DNA of 64,000 nt from Dyadobacter arcticus (GTDB taxonomy: Bacteria; Bacteroidota; Bacteroidia; Cytophagales; Spirosomataceae). The stretch spans positions 1 through 64,000 of the forward strand of contig NZ_JAASQJ010000006.1 of NCBI RefSeq assembly GCF_011762185.1, written 5' to 3'. The notes under the pieces were generated by a model. The model saw only the letters and a list, made by a program, of their open reading frames with translations. It did no database searches and was not told the DNA's origin. Both the position numbers and the translations under genes were made by a program. This document shows positions 17,041 through 24,808 of the stretch, piece by piece. Position 1 is the stretch's first letter, and each line of letters starts with the position of its first letter.

Positions 17041-18327
17041 TTATGCCTTCTTGGCAATCTTCTCAATTGCACCTACCAATTTGTCCAGATCGCTCAGTTT
17101 GGTATAAACATGCGGTGTGACTCGCACGCAATGAATGTTTTCCCAATTGATACCCACTGTGTGGATTTGATGATCCTTCATCAGCTTGCCGTCCAGTTCT
17201 TCGGGTTTCATCCCCTCTATACTCACGCCTGCGATGGCGCAGGAATATTCAGGTTTTAAAGAGGTATGTATCTTGACGCCTGGTATTTGCGCGGCTTTCT
17301 CAGCCCAATATTTTTTGAGGTAATGTACCCGCTCCTGTTTTCTTTTTGATCCAATACCTTCCTGGAAATTAATGGCTTCACCAATTGCCTGTTCAATGCA
17401 AAAACTCCTGGTACCCAATGTTTCGAACTTTCTGATATTGGCACTTTTGGGTTCTCCGTTGCAAAGTAAAGGCCATATTTTCTCAATTTTATCTTTCTTA
17501 ATCCACATCATTCCACTACCCACAGGCGCACTTAGGAATTTGTGAAGGCTTGTTCCGAAATAGTCACATTCCAGGTCAGGTATATTGTAATCCAGCAAAC
17601 CGAATGTGTGCGCTCCGTCCACGACCACTTCGATCCCTTTGCTGTGGGCCATTTGGGAAATTTTCTTAACCGGCATGATCTGCCCTACCCAGTTGATAAT
17701 ATGGGTAATATGGATAATTTTTGTTCTTGGCGTAATGGCATCCGCATATGCTTTCACGATCTGCTCATCATTCTCGATCGGGAAATCAAACGATAGCTGT
17801 TTGTACACAATCCCTTCGCGCAATTGGCGCTGCTTGTAAGCTTGGATCATGTTGGGATAATCCTGAATGGTACCGATCACCTCATCGCCTTTTTGAAGCG
17901 GTAAACCAAAAATAATGGTATTCAATGCCTCGGTAGCATTCCGGTTGATCGCTATCTCCTCTACGTCGCATCCTCCCAACTTAGCAAGGCGCTGGCGCAA
18001 AGGCTCGCGGCCCTTATCAATAATCCGCCACATATAATAGGAAGGTCCCTGGGCAGCAGCTCTATTATATTTTTCAAGCGCTTCCTGAACAACGATCGGG
18101 GAAGGGGACACGCCGCCATTGTTCAAAATAATGATCTCGCTTTTGCTCGCAGTATAAGCATCCTGGATAACCGACCAGTAATCTTCATTGTCTTCGCTAT
18201 TCACTTTCCACAATTTCTCGGCTTCGAGAAACTCCTCCGCGTGCAATTGATTGTAAAGGCTGTTGATGCCAAATGCGCCCATCCCGAGGGCTGCACTTTT
18301 TCTGAAAAAGGACCGGCGGTTGTTCAT
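17041..18327 (-). CDS. Exported PLP-dependent class V aminotransferase-fold protein
   Basis: This 428-residue protein starts with a twin-arginine-like leader (RRSFFRK then a hydrophobic stretch to about 22), so it is likely exported by Tat after folding with its cofactor. The class V fold is shown by NRNATEALN, VVVDGAHTFG with Asp237 binding the pyridine nitrogen, and SLHKF with Lys263 as Schiff-base lysine. Relatives are annotated as isopenicillin N epimerase-like, and the substrate is not predictable. No direct operon partner: the M23-like gene upstream is 67 bases away on the same strand and could be co-transcribed. The strong terminator at 16987-17023 ends the unit. Confidence 0.85.
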   Translation of the reverse strand: MNNRRSFFRKSAALGMGAFGINSLYNQLHAEEFLEAEKLWKVNSEDNEDYWSVIQDAYTASKSEIIILNNGGVSPSPIVVQEALEKYNRAAAQGPSYYMWRIIDKGREPLRQRLAKLGGCDVEEIAINRNATEALNTIIFGLPLQKGDEVIGTIQDYPNMIQAYKQRQLREGIVYKQLSFDFPIENDEQIVKAYADAITPRTKIIHITHIINWVGQIMPVKKISQMAHSKGIEVVVDGAHTFGLLDYNIPDLECDYFGTSLHKFLSAPVGSGMMWIKKDKIEKIWPLLCNGEPKSANIRKFETLGTRSFCIEQAIGEAINFQEGIGSKRKQERVHYLKKYWAEKAAQIPGVKIHTSLKPEYSCAIAGVSIEGMKPEELDGKLMKDHQIHTVGINWENIHCVRVTPHVYTKLSDLDKLVGAIEKIAKKA

Positions 18328-18394
18328 AGAAAATCTTTTATGGGAATAGTAATTGAGTGAATCCCAATTTATTAAATATATGGAGCAATCACAA

Positions 18395-19177
18395 TTATTC
18401 GGTTTCCAAACTGTCCTTCACAATGGATTGGAGCAACCATTCATAAGTATCGTACGGCTCGGGCATTCCTTCGCTGTCGAGTTGGAGGTACATTAAATGC
18501 AAATGTGTAGGGGAGCGTTTCTTGTAAGCATTGAACCCGCTGCGGCCCATTTCTGAAATTTTGTCGCCTGCATTTACCCATTGCCCTGGCTGCACTTCAA
18601 TCATGTTGTTGTGGGCATAGTAAAACAGTCCGTCCAGGCAGGGATCGTAAATCCAGATCCAATTGCCTCCACGAAAGTCGCTGTCATATTTCCAGCTCGT
18701 TTCCGTTGCCAGCACCAGCCCGGAAGTAAATGCTAATACATCCACCGGCTTCCAGGTACGATCGTCGAGGTTATCCTGATCCTTATCTCTTATGAAAAGG
18801 TCGTGTGCCGGATGGCTGCCTTTTGCATTCATATCTAAAAGATCAAAACCTTCCGCCCGGTATCCCCTGCCTCTTGCTCCGATGGACTCTCTTGGTTGAT
18901 AAGATTTTACGGGATAAACAAAATAAGAAGAGTCAATGCCATGGCAGGAATCGCTTTTGACTATTGCCCTTAAATTCTGAATAACAGTCCTGAAAGCACT
19001 TCTGGCAGAGTCGGGCGTGATGACGCAATCACGGACGTCCAACTGGATCTGTTGAAATGCGGCACAGTACTCGGCAATTTTATCGGAAGATTCACTTTCA
19101 TTACTCCAAGCAGAAATGCTGATGATCAATACAAATCCGGCAAATCTTTTCACTGTCATTACCAATAGTTTTGACAT
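18395..19177 (-). CDS. M23-like (LytM) peptidase domain protein, secreted
   Basis: This 260-residue protein has an N-terminal hydrophobic segment (about 8-25) and an M23 metallopeptidase domain in the second half. The zinc ligands are visible as HPAHD (His122, Asp126) and HLH (His225 and His227). GYRAEGFDLLD precedes the site and GDKISEMGRSG lies between. Active members cut peptide bridges of peptidoglycan in the periplasm. The open frame reaches 19240 with a TTG, but ATG 19177 gives a normal signal segment with a GGTGG just before it, so I use that. The start remains somewhat uncertain. Confidence 0.75.
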   Translation of the reverse strand: MSKLLVMTVKRFAGFVLIISISAWSNESESSDKIAEYCAAFQQIQLDVRDCVITPDSARSAFRTVIQNLRAIVKSDSCHGIDSSYFVYPVKSYQPRESIGARGRGYRAEGFDLLDMNAKGSHPAHDLFIRDKDQDNLDDRTWKPVDVLAFTSGLVLATETSWKYDSDFRGGNWIWIYDPCLDGLFYYAHNNMIEVQPGQWVNAGDKISEMGRSGFNAYKKRSPTHLHLMYLQLDSEGMPEPYDTYEWLLQSIVKDSLETE

Positions 19178-19319
19178 CCACCCATTTTCTTTCACTTGAA
19201 CTGGTATTTGAAGAGCGTTGTAGCGAGGTTTTGAAAACAAAAATGCTACAAATGTATTTCTTATACATTAAAAAGATGCTCGGTTATCCTTTAATGCGGG
19301 AACACTAAATTACTTTAAA

Positions 19320-20291
19320 ATGCAATATCGTCGTTTTGGACGCACAAACTGGCAAGTCAGTGAGATTGGTTACGGGATGTGGGGGTTGGCGGGCTGGACA
19401 GGTTCCGACCGGAAGGAAACAGATGACTCGCTGAATCTGGCAGTCGAATCGGGCGTCAATTTCTTTGATACAGCCTGGGGCTATGGCGAGGGTTTGAGCG
19501 AAAGGATTCTGGGAGAGCTGATCAAACGATATCCCGACAGAAAGCTTTACGCGGCCACAAAAATACCTCCAAAAAACCGGATCTGGCCATCACAGCGCGC
19601 ATTCAAGCTGAAAGATGTGTTTCCGGCAGATTACATTGTGGAGTATACGGAGGAGAGTCTCAAAAATCTGGGAACAGAACGAATAGATCTGCTGCAATTC
19701 CATGTATGGGAAGATGATTGGGCGCAAGAGGATGAATGGAAGGAAGCGATCCAGAAATTAACCAAAGAAGGAAAGGTGGAAAGCTGGGGAATCAGCATCA
19801 ATCGCTGGGAGCCTGATAATGCGTTGGAAACCTTGAAAACCGGGCTAATCGACGCCGTGCAGGTTATTTACAATATTTTCGACCAGGCACCCGAAGACAA
19901 CTTGTTTCCGCTTTGCAGGGAACTGGACGTAGCGGTTATCGCCAGGGTACCTTTTGATGAAGGCACATTGACAGGAACATTAACCAAGGAAACTGTATTC
20001 CCGGCGGACGATTGGCGGTCAACTTATTTCGTGCCTGAAAACCTGAATTCAAGTGTGGATCACGCTGAAGCATTGCGAAAAGATATTCCCGCAGACATGA
20101 CCATGCCCGAACTTGCACTTCGATTTATCTTAAATAATCCGGATGTTCATACCACAATTCCCGGAATGCGGAAATTGCCGCACGTCAAGTCTAATATCGC
20201 CGCAAGCGACGGACAGGTAATACCCGTGGATTTGGTTGAAAAACTGAAACATCACCGATGGGACCGGCAAACGACCGAATGGTCTCAATAG
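19320..20291 (+). CDS. Aldo/keto reductase
   Basis: This 323-residue (alpha/beta)8 barrel oxidoreductase has the complete tetrad Asp50, Tyr55, Lys81 and His128, in FFDTAWGYG, AATK and LLQFHVWED. NADPH-dependent reduction of an aldehyde or sugar carbonyl is the family function; the substrate is unknown. GKVESWGIS and the late DVHTTIPGM region are typical cofactor-side strands. It is monocistronic and ends in a strong bidirectional terminator. Confidence 0.9.
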   Translation: MQYRRFGRTNWQVSEIGYGMWGLAGWTGSDRKETDDSLNLAVESGVNFFDTAWGYGEGLSERILGELIKRYPDRKLYAATKIPPKNRIWPSQRAFKLKDVFPADYIVEYTEESLKNLGTERIDLLQFHVWEDDWAQEDEWKEAIQKLTKEGKVESWGISINRWEPDNALETLKTGLIDAVQVIYNIFDQAPEDNLFPLCRELDVAVIARVPFDEGTLTGTLTKETVFPADDWRSTYFVPENLNSSVDHAEALRKDIPADMTMPELALRFILNNPDVHTTIPGMRKLPHVKSNIAASDGQVIPVDLVEKLKHHRWDRQTTEWSQ

Positions 20292-20297
20292 AAACGC

Positions 20298-20324
20298 AAA
20301 GCCCGGCTCAGATAGCCGGGCTTT
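20298..20324. terminator. Bidirectional terminator between convergent genes
   Basis: A perfect 11-bp GC-rich stem (20298-20308 with 20314-20324) with a five-base loop is flanked by A and T runs. It serves the aldo/keto reductase on plus and the DoxX gene on minus. Confidence 0.9.
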
Positions 20325-20329
20325 TCTTA

Positions 20330-20740
20330 TTATTTAAATAACCTGCTATCCAAAGAAAACTTGCCAGGCCCAGTCAAAAATAAGGTCAGGTAAGTTACCA
20401 GGAATGAGATACCGTGTTCCTTTTTATCAAAACCATCTTCTGCGTGTACAATCAGGACGATTACCAACATATTAATGATCAGGGGAATTAATGCTGCCCT
20501 CGTAAAAAGTCCGAAAACGATCAGTATCGAACAAACCAATTCTGCGAAAATGGTTAGAATATAGGACAGTTCGGATCCCAGCCCCAGGGGATTTGGAAAT
20601 GAATGGTCTCCGCTTAAAAACACATTTAGCTTGTCGTATCCGTATGGGATCATCATGATCGGCAATCCAACTCTCAAAATCAGTATCCCTAAGTCCGCAG
20701 CTGCGGGCAATTTCATAGGTTTCAAAAATTTCCTGAGCAT
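20330..20740 (-). CDS. DoxX family membrane protein
   Basis: This 136-residue protein has four predicted membrane helices with the DoxX layout: LILRVGLPIMMIPYGYDKL in helix 1, FAELVCSILIVFGLFTRAALIPL in helices 2-3, and FLVTYLTLFLTGPGKFSLD at the end. The open frame reaches 20848, but ATG 20740 gives the usual DoxX length and follows an AT-rich leader, so it is preferred. DoxX proteins are linked to quinone or thiosulfate redox and oxidative stress. It is divergent from the TonB receptor at 20938, sharing a spacer of about 197 bases. Confidence 0.82.
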   Translation of the reverse strand: MLRKFLKPMKLPAAADLGILILRVGLPIMMIPYGYDKLNVFLSGDHSFPNPLGLGSELSYILTIFAELVCSILIVFGLFTRAALIPLIINMLVIVLIVHAEDGFDKKEHGISFLVTYLTLFLTGPGKFSLDSRLFK

Positions 20741-20937
20741 AGCTAATATTTGGTTAATTAAATCTGATTGTCCCCTCTCAAAATTCGCGCGGTTGCGAAA
20801 GTAACCAGATATCGCGTGCAGATGGTTCACAAATTTTTTAGCTAGCATGTATTTTGAGATTTTTATTTATCAAGTTAATTTTTTAGGTTTGTCTAAATTA
20901 TAATTAAGAGGTAGGTAAAATATTGCTCATTTCAAAT

Positions 20938-23199
20938 ATGAAATCACTCATACTATTCATTTTCTGCACATTATCATTTGAATTGCTGGGACAACATACC
21001 CTTTCGGGGAAAGTTATTCTCGACGGTCAGAATGAAACTGCATTCGGCGCTTCCATCTATATATCTGAATTAAAAACGGGAACAACCGCTGACACACTCG
21101 GCAATTATCGAATCACAGGCATTCCAACCGGTACGTATACGATCAAGGTTAGCTACATTTCGATGCCAGCGGTAACGGAACGGAATATAAAAGTCGGGCA
21201 AAACGTGGTTAGGGATTTTACATTAAAACCGGGGGCAAATTCATTGGACGAAGTGGTCGTGACGGGCACAATGAAGGAGGTTTCTAAGTTGGATAGCCCT
21301 GTACCTGTGGATATTATCACCTCAAAATTCATTTACAAAAACCCGGTTCCCAGTATATTTGAAGGACTTAGCAATGTAAATGGCGTCAGGCCCCAACTTA
21401 ATTGCAATGTGTGCAGCACAGGCGACATTCACATCAATGGGCTTGAAGGTCCGTACACCATGGTACTCATCGATGGAATGCCGATGGTAAGCGGGCTCTC
21501 CACTGTTTACGGCCTGTCGGGAATCCCAAATAGTCTGATTGAACGCGTAGAGATTGTAAAGGGACCAGCTTCAACGCTTTATGGCTCAGAAGCTGTGGGA
21601 GGTTTAATCAACATTATCACCAAAAATCCATCTAAAGCGCCCATTTTTTCTGCGGATATGTTCAGTACAACCTGGCGGGATTACAATGTGGATTTAGGTG
21701 TGAAATTTACGGCGGGAAAAAATACGAGTTCATTGCTGGGGATCAGCTACTTCAATTATCAAAATCCCATTGATAAGAATAAGGATGGCTTTACAGACTT
21801 AACCCTGCAAAACAGGATCTCGTTTTTTAATAAATGGTCTTTTGATCTGAGAAATAACCGCCAGGCCAACATTGCCGCCAGATACTACTATGAAGATCGG
21901 TGGGGTGGTGAAATGACGTGGAACAAGTCATTCCGCGGCGGTGACCAGGTTTACGGTGAAAGCATTTACACCAAACGTTTTGAAGTGCTGGGTAATTACC
22001 AATTACCTACGCCTGAAAAAATCACATTCCAATACTCATTCAGCTCGCATAACCAGAATTCGGTTTACGGCCACGTTCCATTTCTCGCAGATCAGAAAAT
22101 AGCATTTGCACAATTGTTGTGGGACAAAGAAATCGGAAAGCACAACCTGCTTTTCGGTACGCCGTTCAGATATACTTTTTACAACGACAATACGACGGCT
22201 ACGAAATATCTTGATGGGAAAGACCACCCGGATAAGATTCTTCTTCCCGGTTTTTTTGTCCAGGATGAAATCAAATCCGGCCCGCATGCATTGCTACTGG
22301 GCGCCAGGTATGATTACAACAGTCGTCATGGAAGCATTTTCACCCCAAGACTCGCTTATAAATTCAAGTTTAACCAAACAGATGTGGTAAGGCTTAACAT
22401 TGGCCGTGGCTTCCGCATTGTCAACCTGTTTACAGAAGATCACGCTGCATTAACAGGTTCCAGGCAAGTCATCGTGAAAGAAGCGCTTAATCCTGAACAA
22501 AGCTGGAATGTGAATGTCAATCTTGTTAAAAAGATCGTAACAGGGAATTCCTTCATCGGTTTCGATGCATCGGTATTTTACACCCACTTCACGAACCGCA
22601 TCCTTCCCGACTACGATACCAACCCTAATCAGATAATCTATGACAATCTGGATGGTTATGCCGTGTCAAAAGGAGTGAGTCTGAATCTCGATTTCAATTT
22701 TCCTTTTCCTCTTAAAATAATTGCCGGAGGAACCTATATGGAGAATTTTCAGAAAGAAAACGGTGTGCGCTTCCGGCCTGTACTAACAGAGAAATTCACA
22801 GGTGTGTGGGCTATCAGCTATGAAATTCAGAACGCAGGCCTTTCATTCGATTATACCGGAAATATTTACGGCCCGATGCGGCTGCCAGTGCTCAGCGAAA
22901 GCGATCCAAGGGCAAAAGTATCGCCTATCTGGTCTTTACAGAACATTCAGATCACCAAGAAATGGGACAACGGCCTGGAAATTTATGGAGGTGTCAAGAA
23001 CCTTTTGAATTTCACGCCACCAGCTAATTCCATCGCCCGTTCCAAGGATCCTTTTGATAAAAATGTCAAGTTTGACGAGCAAGGTCAGGTGATTGCAACG
23101 CCCGATAATCCGTACAAGCTAACGTTCGACCCGTCTTACGTTTACGCTCCAAACCAAGGCATTAGAGGCTTTCTGGGAATGCGGTATACGCTAAGGTAA
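20938..23199 (+). CDS. TonB-dependent receptor with CxxC in the plug
   Basis: This 753-residue receptor has a signal peptide (1-18), a carboxypeptidase-regulatory-like domain (about 22-98), the TonB-box-like DEVVVTGT at about 104-111, and a plug from about 125 to 245. The plug contains NCNVCSTGDIHINGLEG, with Cys156 and Cys159, followed by VEIVKGPASTLYGSEAVGGLINIIT. The barrel ends GIRGFLGMRYTLR. I use ATG 20938 rather than the upstream TTG in frame because the signal peptide starts there. The paired cysteines point to a metal or redox-sensitive ligand; a copper role is a guess. No SusD partner follows. Confidence 0.88.
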   Translation: MKSLILFIFCTLSFELLGQHTLSGKVILDGQNETAFGASIYISELKTGTTADTLGNYRITGIPTGTYTIKVSYISMPAVTERNIKVGQNVVRDFTLKPGANSLDEVVVTGTMKEVSKLDSPVPVDIITSKFIYKNPVPSIFEGLSNVNGVRPQLNCNVCSTGDIHINGLEGPYTMVLIDGMPMVSGLSTVYGLSGIPNSLIERVEIVKGPASTLYGSEAVGGLINIITKNPSKAPIFSADMFSTTWRDYNVDLGVKFTAGKNTSSLLGISYFNYQNPIDKNKDGFTDLTLQNRISFFNKWSFDLRNNRQANIAARYYYEDRWGGEMTWNKSFRGGDQVYGESIYTKRFEVLGNYQLPTPEKITFQYSFSSHNQNSVYGHVPFLADQKIAFAQLLWDKEIGKHNLLFGTPFRYTFYNDNTTATKYLDGKDHPDKILLPGFFVQDEIKSGPHALLLGARYDYNSRHGSIFTPRLAYKFKFNQTDVVRLNIGRGFRIVNLFTEDHAALTGSRQVIVKEALNPEQSWNVNVNLVKKIVTGNSFIGFDASVFYTHFTNRILPDYDTNPNQIIYDNLDGYAVSKGVSLNLDFNFPFPLKIIAGGTYMENFQKENGVRFRPVLTEKFTGVWAISYEIQNAGLSFDYTGNIYGPMRLPVLSESDPRAKVSPIWSLQNIQITKKWDNGLEIYGGVKNLLNFTPPANSIARSKDPFDKNVKFDEQGQVIATPDNPYKLTFDPSYVYAPNQGIRGFLGMRYTLR

Positions 23200-23286
23200 T
23201 GTCCTGATTTGCAGCGTTAAAAAAATACCCTGAAACGTTATTATATAATTATTCAAAGACATTAATCATATATTGTACTGATTGTC

Positions 23287-23318
23287 ATTGCTTTGAATAA
23301 TTAATGATTGTATATTTG
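23287..23318 (+). promoter_or_regulatory. Promoter of the E-set gene
   Basis: TTG at 23288-23290 and TATATTTG at 23311-23318 are separated by 20 bases, matching the Bacteroidota TTG-N17-23-TAnnTTTG layout. The ATG at 23348 is about 30 bases further on. Confidence 0.6.
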
Positions 23319-23347
23319 AGCCATTGATTAATTAACACTACTTGATT

Positions 23348-23656
23348 ATGGCATTAGCGAAACAATTTGTAAAAAGTAAGTCTGTTTACAAAGTAACATT
23401 TACAGTACCAGCGGAAGCGGTTGCTGAAACCAAAAAAGTAGCCCTTGTAGGTGAATTCAATGGCTGGAATCCAGAAGAAGCCATCGCTCTTAAAAAACAA
23501 AAAGACGGTTCCTTCAAAACAAGCCTGGAACTTGCATCAGGTGAATATCAATTCCGTTACATCCTTGACGATGAGAAATGGGAAAACGATTGGGAAGCTG
23601 ATAAATACGTTCCGGCAGGCGTTGCAGCTACGGAGAATTCGGTAGTGGTATTGTAG
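23348..23656 (+). CDS. Free-standing isoamylase/AMPK-type E-set (CBM48-like) protein
   Basis: This 102-residue protein is almost entirely one immunoglobulin-like early set domain. It contains VALVGEFNGWNP, KKQKDGSFKTSLELASGEYQFRYILDDE and a final strand with VVVL, which match the glycogen-binding N-terminal domains of isoamylase and AMPK-beta relatives. No catalytic domain is attached. Such stand-alone proteins are common in Bacteroidota and may bind glycogen or starch, but function is unproven. The start is ATG 23348, which gives the usual N terminus. It has a good promoter and a terminator of its own. Confidence 0.85.
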   Translation: MALAKQFVKSKSVYKVTFTVPAEAVAETKKVALVGEFNGWNPEEAIALKKQKDGSFKTSLELASGEYQFRYILDDEKWENDWEADKYVPAGVAATENSVVVL

Positions 23657-23658
23657 GG

Positions 23659-23764
23659 AGCTTTTAGCTTTTAGCGAAAAAAAAAACCGGCAAGTATCGC
23701 TACTCGTCGGTTTTTTTAATTTTTTATCAAAACAGAAAAAGCTAACAGCTAATAGCTAACAGCT
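23659..23764. repeat. AGCTTTTAGC/AGCTAACAGC-type repeats around a terminator
   Basis: Copies of a 10-base AGCTTTTAGC-like word lie at 23659-23676 and, inverted and varied, at 23739-23764. A similar set lies at 6856-6888. They flank the terminator of the E-set gene and could form a further long stem. Confidence 0.4.
23681..23716. terminator. Terminator after the E-set gene
   Basis: A 16-bp stem with two mismatches (23681-23696 with 23701-23716) and a TCGC loop is followed by T7. It follows the plus-strand stop at 23656 and can also work on the minus strand for the TIM-barrel gene at 23771-24697. Confidence 0.85.
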
Positions 23765-23770
23765 CTTGGG

Positions 23771-24697
23771 CTAAATAACAAAACTATCACTATCTACATA
23801 CGCTTTAATCAACGCATCTTCACCAGCGGCTCCTGATATGGAATTGCCGTGCTCCATGCCCATGATGAATGATTTGTTTTCCTTTTTGCTGCGTTCGTAG
23901 ATGTATTTGAAGATGTTTTTATAATTGATTTCTCCGGTTGTAGGTTCTTTCCTCCCTGGCTCGTCACCGATCTGGAAGTAATCAATTTCACTCCACGTTT
24001 TGTCGATATTATAAATTAAACGACCCTCGTTTTTCTGCATATGGTAAATGTCATACAGGATTTTGCAGGATTTGCTGTTGACAGCGCGGCAGATTTCATA
24101 AGTCTGTTCTGACGTCCGCAGGAAAAGGTTTGGCGAATCGCTTAGCGGCTCCAATACCATTACCAAACCGTGTGGCTCCAAGATCTCAGCACCTCTGCGA
24201 AGTGCATCAATTACGTGGCCAGTCTGCACGCCAATAGGCAGATTTCTTTCAAAATCACCTGGCACCACAGTCATCCATTTCGCATTGACGCGTTTGGCTA
24301 CTTCTACGGCTTTTTTACATCCGTTCAGGAAAATGTCAACATATTCCTGTTTGCCAGCAGCCAGCGTATTGGCGCCGTTACCTCCTTTATCCACTACAAA
24401 CACACCCATTTCCATTCCCGAACGGGTCATTTCCTTTGCAATGGCTTCTTGTTGCTCCACAGGTCTGCCCATCATGCCATTGTCTTCAAGGCCCATAAAA
24501 CCGTTATCGGCCATAAATTTGAGCTGATCGATCACATCCTTTCCTGCCTTATTCTGGAACATGCCAAAATGCGGCGCATATTTAAGCTTAAACTGATTTT
24601 TGGCGTAGGGAGCGGCCGGACTGGCAAAGGAATCGGCAGCCACAACGGCAGCGCCTGCAATTCCAAGGGTAGATTTCACAAAATTTCTGCGAAGCAT
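23771..24697 (-). CDS. Exported xylose-isomerase-like TIM-barrel (sugar isomerase/epimerase)
   Basis: This 308-residue protein starts with a Tat-like leader (LRRNFVKSTLGIAG..., cleavage near 26). The AP-endonuclease-2-type TIM barrel is shown by LVMVLEPLSDSPN, ILYDIYHMQ, IDYFQIGDEPGRKEP and the late FIMGMEHGNS, which together carry the Glu-Asp-His/Gln-Glu metal ligands of hydroxypyruvate-isomerase relatives. The reaction is probably a sugar or keto-acid isomerisation, or epimerisation, in the periplasm. The dehydrogenase/HEAT gene upstream is on the same strand with 111 bases between them and might be co-transcribed. Confidence 0.82.
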   Translation of the reverse strand: MLRRNFVKSTLGIAGAAVVAADSFASPAAPYAKNQFKLKYAPHFGMFQNKAGKDVIDQLKFMADNGFMGLEDNGMMGRPVEQQEAIAKEMTRSGMEMGVFVVDKGGNGANTLAAGKQEYVDIFLNGCKKAVEVAKRVNAKWMTVVPGDFERNLPIGVQTGHVIDALRRGAEILEPHGLVMVLEPLSDSPNLFLRTSEQTYEICRAVNSKSCKILYDIYHMQKNEGRLIYNIDKTWSEIDYFQIGDEPGRKEPTTGEINYKNIFKYIYERSKKENKSFIMGMEHGNSISGAAGEDALIKAYVDSDSFVI

Positions 24698-24808
24698 GTC
24701 TTTCTTTTAAAGTTATGTTTAAATGTAAAGAAAGATTGCACTCTTATTTACCTCAAAATGCAGTTCTATTATTTTGGAAATCCCTGTTATTGAATAAAAA
24801 ATACGAGG

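Noticed and set aside
24170-24793. Long open frame on the plus strand opposite the TIM-barrel gene
   Set aside because: It lies antisense to a well supported gene, has no recognisable motif and unusual composition, so it is a shadow of that gene.
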